Source: Pseudomonas corrugata (lineage in GTDB: Bacteria > Pseudomonadota > Gammaproteobacteria > Pseudomonadales > Pseudomonadaceae). Taken from it: a DNA stretch of 64,000 nt. The stretch is taken from NCBI RefSeq assembly GCF_001269905.1, contig NZ_LHVK01000010.1, forward strand, positions 248,001 through 312,000. The letters run 5' to 3'. Positions within the stretch are counted from its first letter, which is position 1; every line of letters starts with the position of its first letter. Below are positions 36,433 through 45,834 of this stretch, piece by piece. The notes under the pieces are model-generated. The model had not been told where the DNA came from. It was given only the letters and a program-made list of their open reading frames with translations, and did not search any database. The translations under genes and the position numbers were made by a program.

Positions 36433-37281
36433 TCAGAGACTCAAGCGCATCGACAGATCCACCGCCTTCACATCCTTGGTCATCGCTCCGATCGAGATGT
36501 AGTCCACCCCGGTCTCGGCAATCGGCCGCAACGTGCTTTCATTGATCCCGCCGCTGGCCTCCAGCTTCGCCTTGCCGCCGTTCAGGCGCACGGCTTCACG
36601 CATGTCGTCCAGGCTCAATTCGTCGAGCATGATGATGTCGGCGTTGGCCGCCAGTGCTTCCTTCAATTCCGTCAGGCTTTCCACTTCGACTTCCACCGGT
36701 TTGCCCGGTGCAATCTTGTGAGCGGCCGCGATCGCCTGGGCGATCCCGCCGCAGGCCGCGATGTGGTTTTCCTTGATCAGGAAGGCATCGTACAGCCCTA
36801 TGCGGTGGTTATGGCAGCCGCCGCAGGTGACGGCGTATTTCTGTGCCAGGCGCAGCCCGGGCAGGGTCTTGCGGGTATCCAGCAGTTTGACCTGGGTGTC
36901 GGCGACGAAGTCGGCCAGGTAGCGGGCGCGGGTGGCGACACCCGAGAGCATCTGCAGGAAGTTCAGCGCGCTGCGCTCGCCGCTCAGCAGTGAGCGGGCC
37001 GGGCCTTCGAGGTGGAACAGCGCCTGGTCGGAGTTGACCCGGTCGCCGTCACGCACCTGCCAATGCACCGCAACACGCGGGTCCAATTGCCGGAACACGG
37101 CGTCGACCCAGGCTGTGCCGCTGATGATCGCGGCTTCGCGGGTAATGATGGTGGCCTTGGCCAGGCGTTCGGCGGGAATCAACTGCGCGGTGATGTCGCC
37201 GCTGCCGATGTCTTCGAGCAAGGCGCGGCGCACGTTGGCTTCGATTTCGGCAGTCAGGTCGGCGAGACGTAGGTTCGGCAT
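36433..37281 (-). CDS. nadC: Nicotinate-nucleotide pyrophosphorylase (carboxylating), QPRTase
   Basis: A 282-residue enzyme that converts quinolinate and PRPP to nicotinate mononucleotide in de novo NAD synthesis. Family motifs are LLEDIGSGDITAQLIP, the hinge region LNFLQMLSGVATRARYL, LLDTRKTLPGLRLAQKYAV, CGGCHNHRIGLYDAFLIKEN, VEVESLTEL and EASGGINESTLR. The start at 37281 (MPNLRLADL) is the conserved one; upstream in-frame codons are not conserved. It is divergent from the DUF1631 gene, an arrangement shared with other pseudomonads near ampDE. Confidence 0.97.
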   Translation of the reverse strand: MPNLRLADLTAEIEANVRRALLEDIGSGDITAQLIPAERLAKATIITREAAIISGTAWVDAVFRQLDPRVAVHWQVRDGDRVNSDQALFHLEGPARSLLSGERSALNFLQMLSGVATRARYLADFVADTQVKLLDTRKTLPGLRLAQKYAVTCGGCHNHRIGLYDAFLIKENHIAACGGIAQAIAAAHKIAPGKPVEVEVESLTELKEALAANADIIMLDELSLDDMREAVRLNGGKAKLEASGGINESTLRPIAETGVDYISIGAMTKDVKAVDLSMRLSL

Positions 37282-37534
37282 AACGGGCTCCACAGGCAAA
37301 GTGGCCCGATTATAGGGCCAGTGTCCTGTTGCACAAACATTGTTCACCAGGACCTGCATTTGGTCGGCTCTTCGCAACGTTTTGCCAATTCCCCGGTCAT
37401 TTATTGCGATGTATTTCAAGCTGGGTCACAGAGTTCTCTGGTGCGACGGGGTTCTTTTGCCAGATAATCCGCCTTTCGATTGACGTCATGGCTTTGACGT
37501 TGCCAACCGAAGAACACCGTTTCAGGAGGCCAGG

Positions 37535-39748
37535 ATGCATAACGACGGGAATGTAGTGCCTTTGCATAAGGTTCCTACCGATCAGGCGAATCGCTCGCCG
37601 CTCGCCCGTTTGCCTGTGATTCTGCTCCAGGTCCGCGACAAGGCCGCGCAACAGCTGCGGCTGGGTTTGCAGAGGCTGTTCGATAATGCCGACGACACCT
37701 TGTTCGAGATGGCCGATCGGGCGCGCAACGACGTCGAGCAGAATCTGTTCTTCGAAGCCATGAGGGACCTGCGCCTGAAGCGCAAAAGTATCGAACGCGA
37801 ATTCATCGAGCAGTTCTTCGAGGCGTTCGTCAGCCTCGCCCAGTACGACCTGACCCATGCCTCCTTGAGCCCTGCCGCCGCGCCTGGTGCTTCGGTCCGG
37901 TCGACCCATGACGATCTGGAGCGCCATCTGGCAGTAGAAGCCATGGTCACCCGGGTGCTCAGTCGCGATGGTCCCTCCCTCGATCAATTGACGGCCCGGC
38001 TCAGCGTGTTGCTGGCCCGGCCGATGGCGAATTCACAGAACCCCCTGAGCCCGGCGCTGTTGTGCGAGACCTTTTTGCAGGCCGGACGCAACCTGGGGGT
38101 GGAGATCAAGGTCAAGCTGATCCTGCTCAAACTGTTCGAACGTTATGTGCTCAGTGAATGCGACCAGTTCTATGCCGAGGCCAATCAGTTGCTGGCGGCC
38201 ACGGGGATTTTGCCGGATCTCAAGGTATCGCCGTCCCGGCGTGCCTCGGATCGTGTCGACGATGCACCGCGCCCCGCGTCGGAGCGGACGGCCAAGCCCA
38301 GGGCCGCCGAGGTCGATGACAGCGTTCAGGAAGTGTTCTCTGCCCTGCAGAAACTGGTGATGCAGGTACGTGGCAGCGTAGCGCCGACCCTGGAGCCCAG
38401 CGCACCGGCGCAGCCGATTTCGACCCGTGATCTGTTGCGTCTGCTCTCCCATTTGCAGCAATACGTGCCGGCACCCACGCTTCAGGACGAGTTCGATCTG
38501 CGCAGCCAGCTCGAACAATTGCTCACCCGGGTCAGCGTCAAGAGTGGCAAGTCGCGGGTGGTCGAGGGCGCCGATGAGGACGTGATCAACCTCATCGCGA
38601 TGATGTTCGAGTTCATCCTCGACGACCACAACCTGCCGGACTCCCTCAAGGCGTTGATTGGCCGCCTGCAGATCCCGATGCTCAAGGTCGCAGTACAGGA
38701 CAAGAGTTTCTTCAGTCGCGGCAATCATCCCGCCCGCCGGCTGCTTAACGAAATTGCCGCCGCAGCCATGGGCTGGGGCGACTGCGACGACCACCAGCGC
38801 GACAGCCTTTATCAGCGCATCGAACAGGTGGTGCAGCGGCTGTTGAACGATTTCGTCGATGACCCGGCGATTTTCTCCGAAGTGCTGGCCGAATTTCTCG
38901 CCTTTACCAGTGACGAGCGGCGCCGCTGCGAACTGCTCGAGCAGCGTATCCGCGATGCCGAGGAAGGGCGGGCCAAGGCTGAACTGGCACGCCAGCGGGT
39001 CGAAGGCGCGTTGAATCAGGTCATGTTCGGCAAGGTGCTGCCCCAGGCCGTGGTGGAATTCGTGCAGCAGGCCTGGAGCCAGGTGCTGCTGCTGACCGGC
39101 TTCAAGCATGGCGAGCAGTCCGCCGAATGGCAGGCCGATGTCCTGACCCTGGAGCAACTGATCTGGAGTGTCCAGTATCACGACGAGCCGGATGCCGGCC
39201 TGCGCCTGCTGGCCATGGTACCGGAGCTTCTCAAGGCCTTGCGCGAAGGGTTGAGCCGTTCGGCGTTCGATCCGTTCGCCACCAGCGAATTCTTCAGCGA
39301 ACTGGAAGTCCTGCACGTGCAGGCCTTGCAGCGTATGGGCCAGGCCACGGATAAGGTCCAGTCGGCGGATGCGCCGGTGATGGTTCAGGTGCTGGAGAAA
39401 ATTGTCCTGCGCCCTGCGTACAAGGCGCCGGCGGAAAACGTGACGGTGCGCTTGCCCGCCGATGACGTGGGCCTGCTTCAGGTCGACCAATTGCGCCTGG
39501 GTAGCTGGGTCGAGTTCCAGGAGGATGATGACAATAGCCTGCGTTGCAAGCTGGCGGCGATCATCCAGAGCACCGGCAACTATATTTTCGTCAACCGTAC
39601 CGGCCTCAAGGTCCAAGAGCACAGCCGCACCAGCCTGGCCCTGGAGTTTCGCCGGGGGGCCGCGCGCCTGTTGGACGATACGTTGTTGTTCGACCGGGCG
39701 CTGGAATCCGTGCTCGGCAATCTGCGTCAACTCAATCGCGGCAAGTGA
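37535..39748 (+). CDS. DUF1631 domain protein
   Basis: A 737-residue cytoplasmic protein of the DUF1631 family, sometimes mislabelled thymidine phosphorylase. Most of it is predicted helical, with repeated acidic/hydrophobic segments such as LQRLFDNADDTLFEMADRA and DDPAIFSEVLAEFLAF and a charged coil near residues 455-490. The last 100 residues (LRLGSWVEFQEDDDNSLRCK and beyond, NYIFVNRTGLKV) look like a small beta domain of PilZ type, but the RxxxR and (D/N)xSxxG c-di-GMP motifs are not evident. Function unknown. Divergent from nadC and upstream of ampD. Confidence 0.85.
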   Translation: MHNDGNVVPLHKVPTDQANRSPLARLPVILLQVRDKAAQQLRLGLQRLFDNADDTLFEMADRARNDVEQNLFFEAMRDLRLKRKSIEREFIEQFFEAFVSLAQYDLTHASLSPAAAPGASVRSTHDDLERHLAVEAMVTRVLSRDGPSLDQLTARLSVLLARPMANSQNPLSPALLCETFLQAGRNLGVEIKVKLILLKLFERYVLSECDQFYAEANQLLAATGILPDLKVSPSRRASDRVDDAPRPASERTAKPRAAEVDDSVQEVFSALQKLVMQVRGSVAPTLEPSAPAQPISTRDLLRLLSHLQQYVPAPTLQDEFDLRSQLEQLLTRVSVKSGKSRVVEGADEDVINLIAMMFEFILDDHNLPDSLKALIGRLQIPMLKVAVQDKSFFSRGNHPARRLLNEIAAAAMGWGDCDDHQRDSLYQRIEQVVQRLLNDFVDDPAIFSEVLAEFLAFTSDERRRCELLEQRIRDAEEGRAKAELARQRVEGALNQVMFGKVLPQAVVEFVQQAWSQVLLLTGFKHGEQSAEWQADVLTLEQLIWSVQYHDEPDAGLRLLAMVPELLKALREGLSRSAFDPFATSEFFSELEVLHVQALQRMGQATDKVQSADAPVMVQVLEKIVLRPAYKAPAENVTVRLPADDVGLLQVDQLRLGSWVEFQEDDDNSLRCKLAAIIQSTGNYIFVNRTGLKVQEHSRTSLALEFRRGAARLLDDTLLFDRALESVLGNLRQLNRGK

Positions 39749-39811
39749 TCGCACAGTCCGGGTCGATCACGGCATACTGACGGCATCACCGTCGTCTTCG
39801 AAGGAACCTGT

Positions 39812-40372
39812 ATGCAGCTGGACCCCGCGAGCGGTTGGTGCGATGGCGTGCGTCATTGCCCATCGCCCAACTTCAATGCGCGCCCCGAGGGCGAAATTTC
39901 CCTGCTGGTGATCCACAACATCAGCTTGCCGCCTGCCCAGTTCGCCACCGGTAAGGTGCAGGAATTCTTCCAGAATCGCCTGGATGTCACGGAACATCCC
40001 TACTTTGCCGGTATCGCCGACTTGCGTGTCTCCGCGCATTTTCTGATCGAGCGTGACGGCGCCGTTACCCAGTTTGTTTCCTGCCTGGAGCGTGCATGGC
40101 ATGCGGGTGTGTCGTGCTTCGAGGGGCGGGAAACCTGCAACGATTTTTCCATTGGCATCGAGCTCGAGGGCACCGATGACCTGCCGTTCGCCGACGCGCA
40201 GTATGTCGCCCTGGTGGATCTGACGCGGCAGTTGCAGCTGGCCTTCAAGGCGATCACCGTGCAGCGCATCTGCGGGCACAGCGACATCGCTCCAGGGCGC
40301 AAGACCGATCCGGGACCGGCATTTGACTGGGTACGCTATCGCGCGGCCCTGACAGAAGGGGAAGGACAATGA
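39812..40372 (+). CDS. ampD: 1,6-anhydro-N-acetylmuramyl-L-alanine amidase AmpD
   Basis: A 186-residue cytoplasmic zinc amidase that removes the stem peptide from anhydro-muropeptides during cell-wall recycling. Its loss raises AmpC beta-lactamase through AmpR. Zinc ligands are visible as H35 (LLVIHNIS), H156 (ICGHSDIAPGRKTDPG) and D166; E117 is in the catalytic GIELEG motif. Length and motifs match classical cytoplasmic AmpD rather than the longer periplasmic paralogues. Its stop overlaps the ampE start. Confidence 0.97.
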   Translation: MQLDPASGWCDGVRHCPSPNFNARPEGEISLLVIHNISLPPAQFATGKVQEFFQNRLDVTEHPYFAGIADLRVSAHFLIERDGAVTQFVSCLERAWHAGVSCFEGRETCNDFSIGIELEGTDDLPFADAQYVALVDLTRQLQLAFKAITVQRICGHSDIAPGRKTDPGPAFDWVRYRAALTEGEGQ

Positions 40373-41205
40373 GTTTTCTGGTGTTGCTGCTGGCGGTCTG
40401 GATCGAGAAGTTCTCCGCCTTGCGCCAGCGAGTCCAGCGTGACGGCGCGTGGCTGGGTGAGCTGAACAGAATCGAGTCGAGCCCCCGTTGGGTCAATCGA
40501 CCCTGGCTGGTGTTGCTGGCCATGGTCCTGCTGCCCGTGACGCTGCTGGCGCTATTGTTGTGGATGCTGCAACCGCTGGCCTACGGGCTGCTGGTGCTGC
40601 CGGTGCACTTGCTGGTGGTGATTTACAGCCTGGGGCGTGGGGATCTGCTGGCCGAGCTGGGGTCGTTTCGCGATGCGTGGCGTCGCGAGGACCTGCAAGC
40701 GGCCACCCATGTGGCCAAGCGGGACCTGGGAATTGAAGCCGACAATGGCGAGCAACTGTTGGGGCGGGTCCAGGGCCATCTGTTGTGGCAGGCCTACCAG
40801 AGCTTTTTCGCCGTGATCTTCTGGTACTTCCTGCTGGGCCCGGTGGCGGCCCTGAGTTATCGCCTGCTGGCGCTGGCCGCCGAGCATAGCCAGAATCCCG
40901 GCGTGGCCGAGCGGGCAGCACAATTGCGCCATGCCTTCGACTGGGTGCCGGTGCGGTTGCTGGCGGCGAGTTTCGCCCTGGTGGGCAACTTTGTGGCGGT
41001 CAGCCGGGTGATGCTGCATGAACTGCTGAACTGGAATATCAGCGCCGCTCAGCTGGTCGACAAGGTCGGCCTGGTGGCTGGCGAAATTTCTGGGCCCGTG
41101 GCCGGGCCGGACGGCATCAACAGCCTCGATCGGCTGTGGGAGTTGCTGCTGCGTGCGGCGGTGCTCTGGTATGCCGGGTTTGCGTTGTGGACGGTGCTGG
41201 CTTAG
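40369..41205 (+). CDS. ampE: AmpE, inner-membrane regulatory protein
   Basis: A 278-residue integral membrane protein of the CobD/CbiB-like AmpE family, encoded with ampD and implicated in beta-lactamase control. It has hydrophobic helices near residues 45-85 (LVLLAMVLLPVTLLALLLWM then LLVLPVHLLVVIY), about 140-165 and at the C-terminus. Conserved YSLGRGD precedes the first cytoplasmic loop. The ATG overlaps the ampD TGA by four bases, so the pair is translationally coupled. Its biochemical role remains unclear. Confidence 0.93.
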   Translation: MSFLVLLLAVWIEKFSALRQRVQRDGAWLGELNRIESSPRWVNRPWLVLLAMVLLPVTLLALLLWMLQPLAYGLLVLPVHLLVVIYSLGRGDLLAELGSFRDAWRREDLQAATHVAKRDLGIEADNGEQLLGRVQGHLLWQAYQSFFAVIFWYFLLGPVAALSYRLLALAAEHSQNPGVAERAAQLRHAFDWVPVRLLAASFALVGNFVAVSRVMLHELLNWNISAAQLVDKVGLVAGEISGPVAGPDGINSLDRLWELLLRAAVLWYAGFALWTVLA

Positions 41206-41239
41206 GCGACGAGTTCATCCTTTATTGTGTGGAACAAAC

Positions 41240-41331
41240 TGTGGGAGCAAAGCTTGCTCGCGATAGGGACAAGCCAGTCAACATTGTTGCTGATTGATTT
41301 ACCGTAATCGCGGGCGAGCCTTGCTCCCACG
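41240..41331. repeat. REPIN
   Basis: Inverted REP units (GTGGGAGCAAAGCTTGCTCG at the left, CGGGCGAGCCTTGCTCCCAC at the right) in the gap between ampE and the chemoreceptor gene. Confidence 0.88.
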
Positions 41332-41500
41332 GATAAATACCCTCCCAGGAAAGGAACGGACCCCATCCCGGCGCCGTTAACCTTAAGTTACAAATCTCCC
41401 CTCCGATTTAGGCTATACAGGGACAGCGCCCAATAGTGGCTTTCTGCTGTCTCTGTGCGCATGCCCCATAAAAATAAAAAACCTACCGGGAGACTTCCTT

Positions 41501-43531
41501 GTGAAGAGTTTGCTCTGGCCCGCCGTCGCGCTGATGAACCGCCTGAGTTTCGGTATGAAATTCAGCCTGATCAGCGTGTTGTTCCTGCTGCCGATGCTGG
41601 TGACCAACTTCTTTCTGGTGCGCGATTCCTACCGCCAGTTCCAGGGGACGCAAGTGGAGCTGCAAAGCCTCGACCTGCTGGGTAACAGCCTGACCCTGCG
41701 CCGCGACCTGGAAACCCTGAACAATCTGGTGCAGATCAATGCCAGTCTGGGTCAGTCCGGCAAGGCCGGCGATGTGGACGCGAAAATAAGCACCCTCGAG
41801 CGGCAAGCCCTTGCGCGTCTGCAAGGCATGACCGTCGTGGCCGTGGAACCTGAGCAAGCGAGTCTCTTCGACGCCAAGCGCGACGAAATAATCGCCGCGT
41901 TAAAGGCCCAGCAGGCCGAAAGCTCCCTGCAGAGCAAAAGTGCGCTGATCGGCAAGCTGCTCAACAGTTCGCAGATATTCAGCCAGATCATCGCCAGCCA
42001 GGCGGGACTGAGTCGTGACAGCCAGAGCGATATTCGTCAGCTCGGCGAACTGATGACCAGCGTGACCCCCAATGTCACCCAGATCCTCGGTGAGAGCCGC
42101 GCGCTGGGCGCTTCGGCCTTGGGCCTGGGGTTTCTCAGTTCCGCGTCCAGTACCCGATTCGATGAGCTGCTGGCGCAGATCGAAAAAGTCCAGGGTGAAT
42201 ATGGCTTGAAGCTGCAAGATGCGTTGATCTCCAGTCAGGCGGCTGGACAGGCTCTTGCCAGCCCGGCCGACGGCAGCAAGGGCACCTTGAAGAAGGTCGC
42301 CGAGCTGATCGAGGAGCAGGTGGTGATGGCCGATACCCTCGATGCGCCCTGGCCGGTCTTTTTCGATCAGGTCAGCAGCCTGATGGAGCAGACCTACCGG
42401 CTGAACGACGCAGCGCTGGGTTTTCTCGATGTCCAGTTGCGGCATCGCCTGGAGCAGAACCGCAGCCACATGGTGCTGCAAGCGGTGGCATTGGTGGTGG
42501 TATTTCTGCTGATCTTCTATTTGTACGCCGGCTTCTATGCCTCGACCCTCACCACGCTCCAATACCTGGGGCGGATGATGGACAAAGTGGCGGCAGGGGA
42601 CATGACGGTCAATTTCGTGTCCCGCAGCAAGGACGAGCTGGGCGAGTTGGGTGAGGTGTTCAACGGCACGGTGGCGAAGATCCACGACCTGATCGAGCGG
42701 GTGGGTCAGACAGTCGTCGAGGTGGAGCGTCAGGCCGGACAGGTGGAATCGGTCTCGGCCCAAAGCAACCAGGCAGTGGCCGGCCAGCGCAGCCAGATCG
42801 AACTGGTTGCCACGGCAATGAACCAGATGTCGGCTACGGCCCAGGAGGTGGCTCGCAGTGCCGCTGCGGCGGTCAGCAGCGCTCACAGTGTGAACGATGA
42901 AACACTCAGTGGACGTGGGCTGGTGGAGTCCCAACAGGGCAGCATCGCCCGCCTGGCCAGCGAGATCGATCAATCGGTGCAGGTGATCAATCAGTTGGCG
43001 ACCGACAGCCAGGCCATCAGCCGCGTGCTGGATGTGATCAAGAGCATCGCCGAGCAGACCAACCTGCTGGCCCTCAACGCTGCGATTGAGGCGGCTCGGG
43101 CCGGAGAGCAGGGACGCGGCTTCGCGGTGGTAGCCGATGAAGTGCGGACCCTGGCCAAGCGGACCCAGCAATCGACTGAAGAGATCGAAGCGATGATCAG
43201 TCGTCTGCACGGCGGCGTGGGCGCAGCCGTCAAGGCCATGGGGACCAGTCATGAAATGGCCAGCGGCACGGTCGGTCAGTCGGAAAAGGTCCAGCAGGCG
43301 TTGGCAAACATCCTCGGCGCGGTTGGCATGATCGTCGACCAGAACCAGCAGATCGCGGCCGCGGTGGAGCAGCAGACGGCGGTGGCCCATGATATCGACC
43401 AGAACATTGTCGAGATCAACCGTGCGGGTGAGCGCACCGCCGAAGGGGCGCACCAGACTGAGGATGCCAGTCGTGAACTGTCTGCACAGGTGGGGCAGCT
43501 CAAGGTGTTGATCAATGCGTTTCGGGTGTGA
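41501..43531 (+). CDS. Methyl-accepting chemotaxis protein
   Basis: A 676-residue chemoreceptor. The first membrane helix is FSLISVLFLLPMLVTNFFLV (about 22-41). A helical sensing region of about 280 residues follows, with the second helix VLQAVALVVVFLLIFYLYAG (about 325-345), a HAMP domain (to about 400) and the cytoplasmic signalling hairpin. Its tip reads EQTNLLALNAAIEAARAGEQ and GRGFAVVADEVRTLAKRTQQ, the near-invariant CheA/CheW-binding region. Translation starts at GTG 41501 after CGGGAGAC. The ligand is unknown. P. aeruginosa has a transducer gene at the same place next to ampE. Confidence 0.95.
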   Translation: MKSLLWPAVALMNRLSFGMKFSLISVLFLLPMLVTNFFLVRDSYRQFQGTQVELQSLDLLGNSLTLRRDLETLNNLVQINASLGQSGKAGDVDAKISTLERQALARLQGMTVVAVEPEQASLFDAKRDEIIAALKAQQAESSLQSKSALIGKLLNSSQIFSQIIASQAGLSRDSQSDIRQLGELMTSVTPNVTQILGESRALGASALGLGFLSSASSTRFDELLAQIEKVQGEYGLKLQDALISSQAAGQALASPADGSKGTLKKVAELIEEQVVMADTLDAPWPVFFDQVSSLMEQTYRLNDAALGFLDVQLRHRLEQNRSHMVLQAVALVVVFLLIFYLYAGFYASTLTTLQYLGRMMDKVAAGDMTVNFVSRSKDELGELGEVFNGTVAKIHDLIERVGQTVVEVERQAGQVESVSAQSNQAVAGQRSQIELVATAMNQMSATAQEVARSAAAAVSSAHSVNDETLSGRGLVESQQGSIARLASEIDQSVQVINQLATDSQAISRVLDVIKSIAEQTNLLALNAAIEAARAGEQGRGFAVVADEVRTLAKRTQQSTEEIEAMISRLHGGVGAAVKAMGTSHEMASGTVGQSEKVQQALANILGAVGMIVDQNQQIAAAVEQQTAVAHDIDQNIVEINRAGERTAEGAHQTEDASRELSAQVGQLKVLINAFRV

Positions 43532-43539
43532 AGGCTCGT

Positions 43540-43568
43540 GTGGGAGCGAGCCTGCTCGCGATGGCGGT
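43540..43568. repeat. Single REP unit
   Basis: GTGTGGGAGCGAGCCTGCTC followed by GCGATGGCGG lies nine bases after the chemoreceptor stop. No inverted partner is found nearby, so it is a REP singlet or half a REPIN. Confidence 0.75.
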
Positions 43569-43607
43569 CTTACTGGGTACATATCCATTGCTGCGGTAAC
43601 GGCTACT

Positions 43608-43848
43608 TATGGTTCCGCTCTTACAGCGGGTTACTTTTGGCAGACGCCCCAAAAGTAACCAAAAAGGCTTGGCCCCACCACTCGGCACCTCGCCTAGGCT
43701 CGGTGTGCCCTCACTCCGGCATTGCTCCGTGGGCCCGCCGCGAAGGGCCATCCATGGCCCAGCGCGGCTAACCCGGCATCCATGCCGGGTTGCCCACTAC
43801 GCAATGCCTGCGTTCGGCCAGCGTGGTTAATGGGGCCCGAAGATCAAG
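43608..43848. repeat. Dispersed intergenic repeat with internal palindromes
   Basis: The segment contains an inverted repeat GTTACTTTTGG/CCAAAAGTAAC (43630-43659), a second AACCCGGCAT/ATGCCGGGTT (43770-43791) and GCCATCCATGGC. I recall near-identical sequence in intergenic regions of many P. fluorescens-group genomes, where it often triggers spurious gene calls. It has no convincing reading frame. Its origin and whether it is mobile are unknown to me. Confidence 0.6.
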
Positions 43849-43876
43849 AGCAAAAGCAAAAGCAAAAGCAAAAAAG
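43849..43876. repeat. Hexanucleotide tandem repeat (AGCAAA)n
   Basis: About four consecutive copies of AGCAAA, followed by an A-rich end, directly abut the dispersed repeat. A slippage-prone tract of this kind may vary in length between strains. Confidence 0.8.
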
Positions 43877-43926
43877 CGAGGTGACGTTACGGCCGACCTG
43901 TCTCTCCAGACGTACCTCGATCCAAC

Positions 43927-44011
43927 TGTGGGAGCGAGCCTGCTCGCGATGGCGTCGGTACATCCAACCTCTCTTACCCAGGCTGACCGCTTTCGCGAGC
44001 GAGTCCGCACA
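43927..44011. repeat. Diverged REPIN
   Basis: A clean left REP (TGTGGGAGCGAGCCTGCTCG) pairs with a degraded right unit (TTTCGCGAGCGAGTCCGCAC) that ends 12 bases before the tatD stop. Confidence 0.7.
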
Positions 44012-44022
44012 GGAGAGTGCGG

Positions 44023-44799
44023 TCACCAGTTGAACAATTGTCGGGCGTTCGCGGTGCTGGCCTCGGCCAGTTGCTCCGGGCTGATCGCCATGATTGCGGC
44101 CAGGGCCTCGCAAATCGCCGGCAGGTGCGCCGGGCTGTTGCGTTGGCCGGGGAACATTGCCGGGGCCATGTCCGGGGAGTCGGTTTCCAGCACAACCGCT
44201 TCCAGCGGCAGTTTCGCCAGTACCCGGTGCATGCGCAGGGCCTGGGGCCAGGTGGCGGCGCCACCGAGGCCGAGTTTGTAGCCGAGCTTGATGTACTCGC
44301 GGGCTTCTTCGAAACTGCCGGCGAAGGCGTGAATGATCCCCGCGCGTTTCAGGGGAAGGTGCTTGAGGGTGGCGATCACCGCTGCATGGCTGCGACGCAC
44401 GTGGATGAGTGCTGGCAGTTCGAACTCGGCTGCCAGTTGCAGTTGCGCTTCGAACAGCGTCTGCTGGCGCTCACGGTCCAGGCTCTCGACGTAGTAATCC
44501 AGGCCGATTTCTCCCACCGCGCACAACTGCCGATGCCCGGCCAGTCGCGCCAGCCAGTCGCGCAGGTGCGCCACGTCCTCGGGGCGATGCTGGTCGAGAT
44601 ACACCGGGTGCAGCCCAAGCGCTGCGTGCAGATCCGGGTCGCGTTGTACCAGGTCCCAGACCCGCTGCCAGTTGTCCCGATACACCCCCAGCACCACCAT
44701 CTGCCGGACACCCAGGGCGCGGCTTGCGGCCAGCAGTGCTGGACGATCCGCGTCGAAGTCGGGAAAGTCCAGGTGGGTATGAGTGTCGATCAGCTCCAC
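44023..44799 (-). CDS. tatD: TatD-family metal-dependent hydrolase
   Basis: A 258-residue TIM-barrel hydrolase of the amidohydrolase superfamily; E. coli members are Mg-dependent 3'-5' DNases. Metal-binding signatures are DTHTHLDF at the N-terminus, GEIGLDYY, LIHVRRSH, HAFAGSFE and ETDSPDMAP. The usual family length is 255-265. Paralogues (YcfH, YjjV) cannot be separated by motif alone, so the gene name is a family label. It is encoded four bases downstream of fruR on the same strand, probably co-transcribed. Confidence 0.9.
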   Translation of the reverse strand: MELIDTHTHLDFPDFDADRPALLAASRALGVRQMVVLGVYRDNWQRVWDLVQRDPDLHAALGLHPVYLDQHRPEDVAHLRDWLARLAGHRQLCAVGEIGLDYYVESLDRERQQTLFEAQLQLAAEFELPALIHVRRSHAAVIATLKHLPLKRAGIIHAFAGSFEEAREYIKLGYKLGLGGAATWPQALRMHRVLAKLPLEAVVLETDSPDMAPAMFPGQRNSPAHLPAICEALAAIMAISPEQLAEASTANARQLFNW

Positions 44800-44802
44800 G
44801 AT

Positions 44803-45834
44803 TCAGTCCCGGTGGATACGCTGCTTGAAGGTCCGCGCAATGGCCTGCACGCCAGGTTGATAGTCATCGTTCTCGATGGCCGCCAGGGCCAGTTCCAGCG
44901 CCTTATCGGCAATCAGCTGATGCTGCTGGGACATGGCATTGACCGGCAATGGCAGGAAGTCCAGCAATTGCGTGTCACCAAAGGTGCCCAGGCGCAACGG
45001 GCGCGACTTGAGCGGGAAGTCGTGCAGGGCGTCGAACACCCCTTGCAGCAGCACGTAGGAGGTGGTGATCAGCGCATCGGGCAGATGCCCCAGGCGCATA
45101 AGCAAGTCGTCCATCAACTGGCGGCCGCATTCGCGGCTGAACGACTCGCCGTGCTCGATCAGCACCTGGCCGTCGAAACCGGTCAATGCTTCGCGAAAGC
45201 CTGCGGCCCGCTCCTGGCTGATACTCAGCTCGGGGCGCGCGCCGAGCAGCACGATCTGCCGGGGTTGCGTCTCCAGCAGGCTGCGGGTCAGTTGCAGACT
45301 GGCCTGGCGGTCATCGCTGATCACTGAGCAGAAGTGCTCAGGCTCCATCACCCGGTCGATGGCGATGATCGGAATGCCCTTGGCCTGGAGCTGGCGGTAG
45401 CTGTCATCCCCGGCTGGCAGGCAGCTGGCGACGATCAGCGCGTCGCAGCGCCGGGCGCGGAACAGCTGCAACAGCTGCCGCTCACTCTCTGGCGCGTCAT
45501 CTGAGCTGGCAATCAGCAACTGGTAGCCCTGAGCCCGGGCACCCTGTTCCAGCAGCTTGGCGATGCGGGCGTAACTGGGGTTTTCCAGGTCCGGCAGAAT
45601 GAAGCCCAGGGTACGGGTATGCCGACTGCGCAATCCGGCGGCCTGGGGATTAGGCGTAAAGCCATGTTCTTCGACCACCGCACGCACCCGTTCGACGGTC
45701 GCATTGCTGATGCGTTGCTGTTCGGCCTTGCCGTTGATGACATAGCTGGCGGTGGTGACGGACACACCGGCCAGTTGGGCGATATCACTGAGTTTCAACC
45801 CGTTTTTCCTTGTTTTTTCGAGTTTGCCCGACAC
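44803..45834 (-). CDS. fruR: Catabolite repressor/activator Cra (FruR)
   Basis: A 343-residue LacI-family regulator. The N-terminal helix-turn-helix reads LKLSDIAQLAGVSVTTASYV and INGKAEQQRIS, with a hinge helix and a periplasmic-binding-protein-like effector domain following. In P. putida, Cra represses fruBKA and responds to fructose-1-phosphate. Here it is divergent from fruBKA, and the 250-base gap contains a site identical to the P. putida Cra operator, so control of the fru operon is very likely. Confidence 0.94.
   Translation of the reverse strand: MSGKLEKTRKNGLKLSDIAQLAGVSVTTASYVINGKAEQQRISNATVERVRAVVEEHGFTPNPQAAGLRSRHTRTLGFILPDLENPSYARIAKLLEQGARAQGYQLLIASSDDAPESERQLLQLFRARRCDALIVASCLPAGDDSYRQLQAKGIPIIAIDRVMEPEHFCSVISDDRQASLQLTRSLLETQPRQIVLLGARPELSISQERAAGFREALTGFDGQVLIEHGESFSRECGRQLMDDLLMRLGHLPDALITTSYVLLQGVFDALHDFPLKSRPLRLGTFGDTQLLDFLPLPVNAMSQQHQLIADKALELALAAIENDDYQPGVQAIARTFKQRIHRD

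Noticed and set aside
43538..44033. Several short frames of 70-160 codons after the chemoreceptor gene
   Set aside because: They run through REP units, the dispersed palindromic repeat and the AGCAAA tract, with no consistent codon bias.
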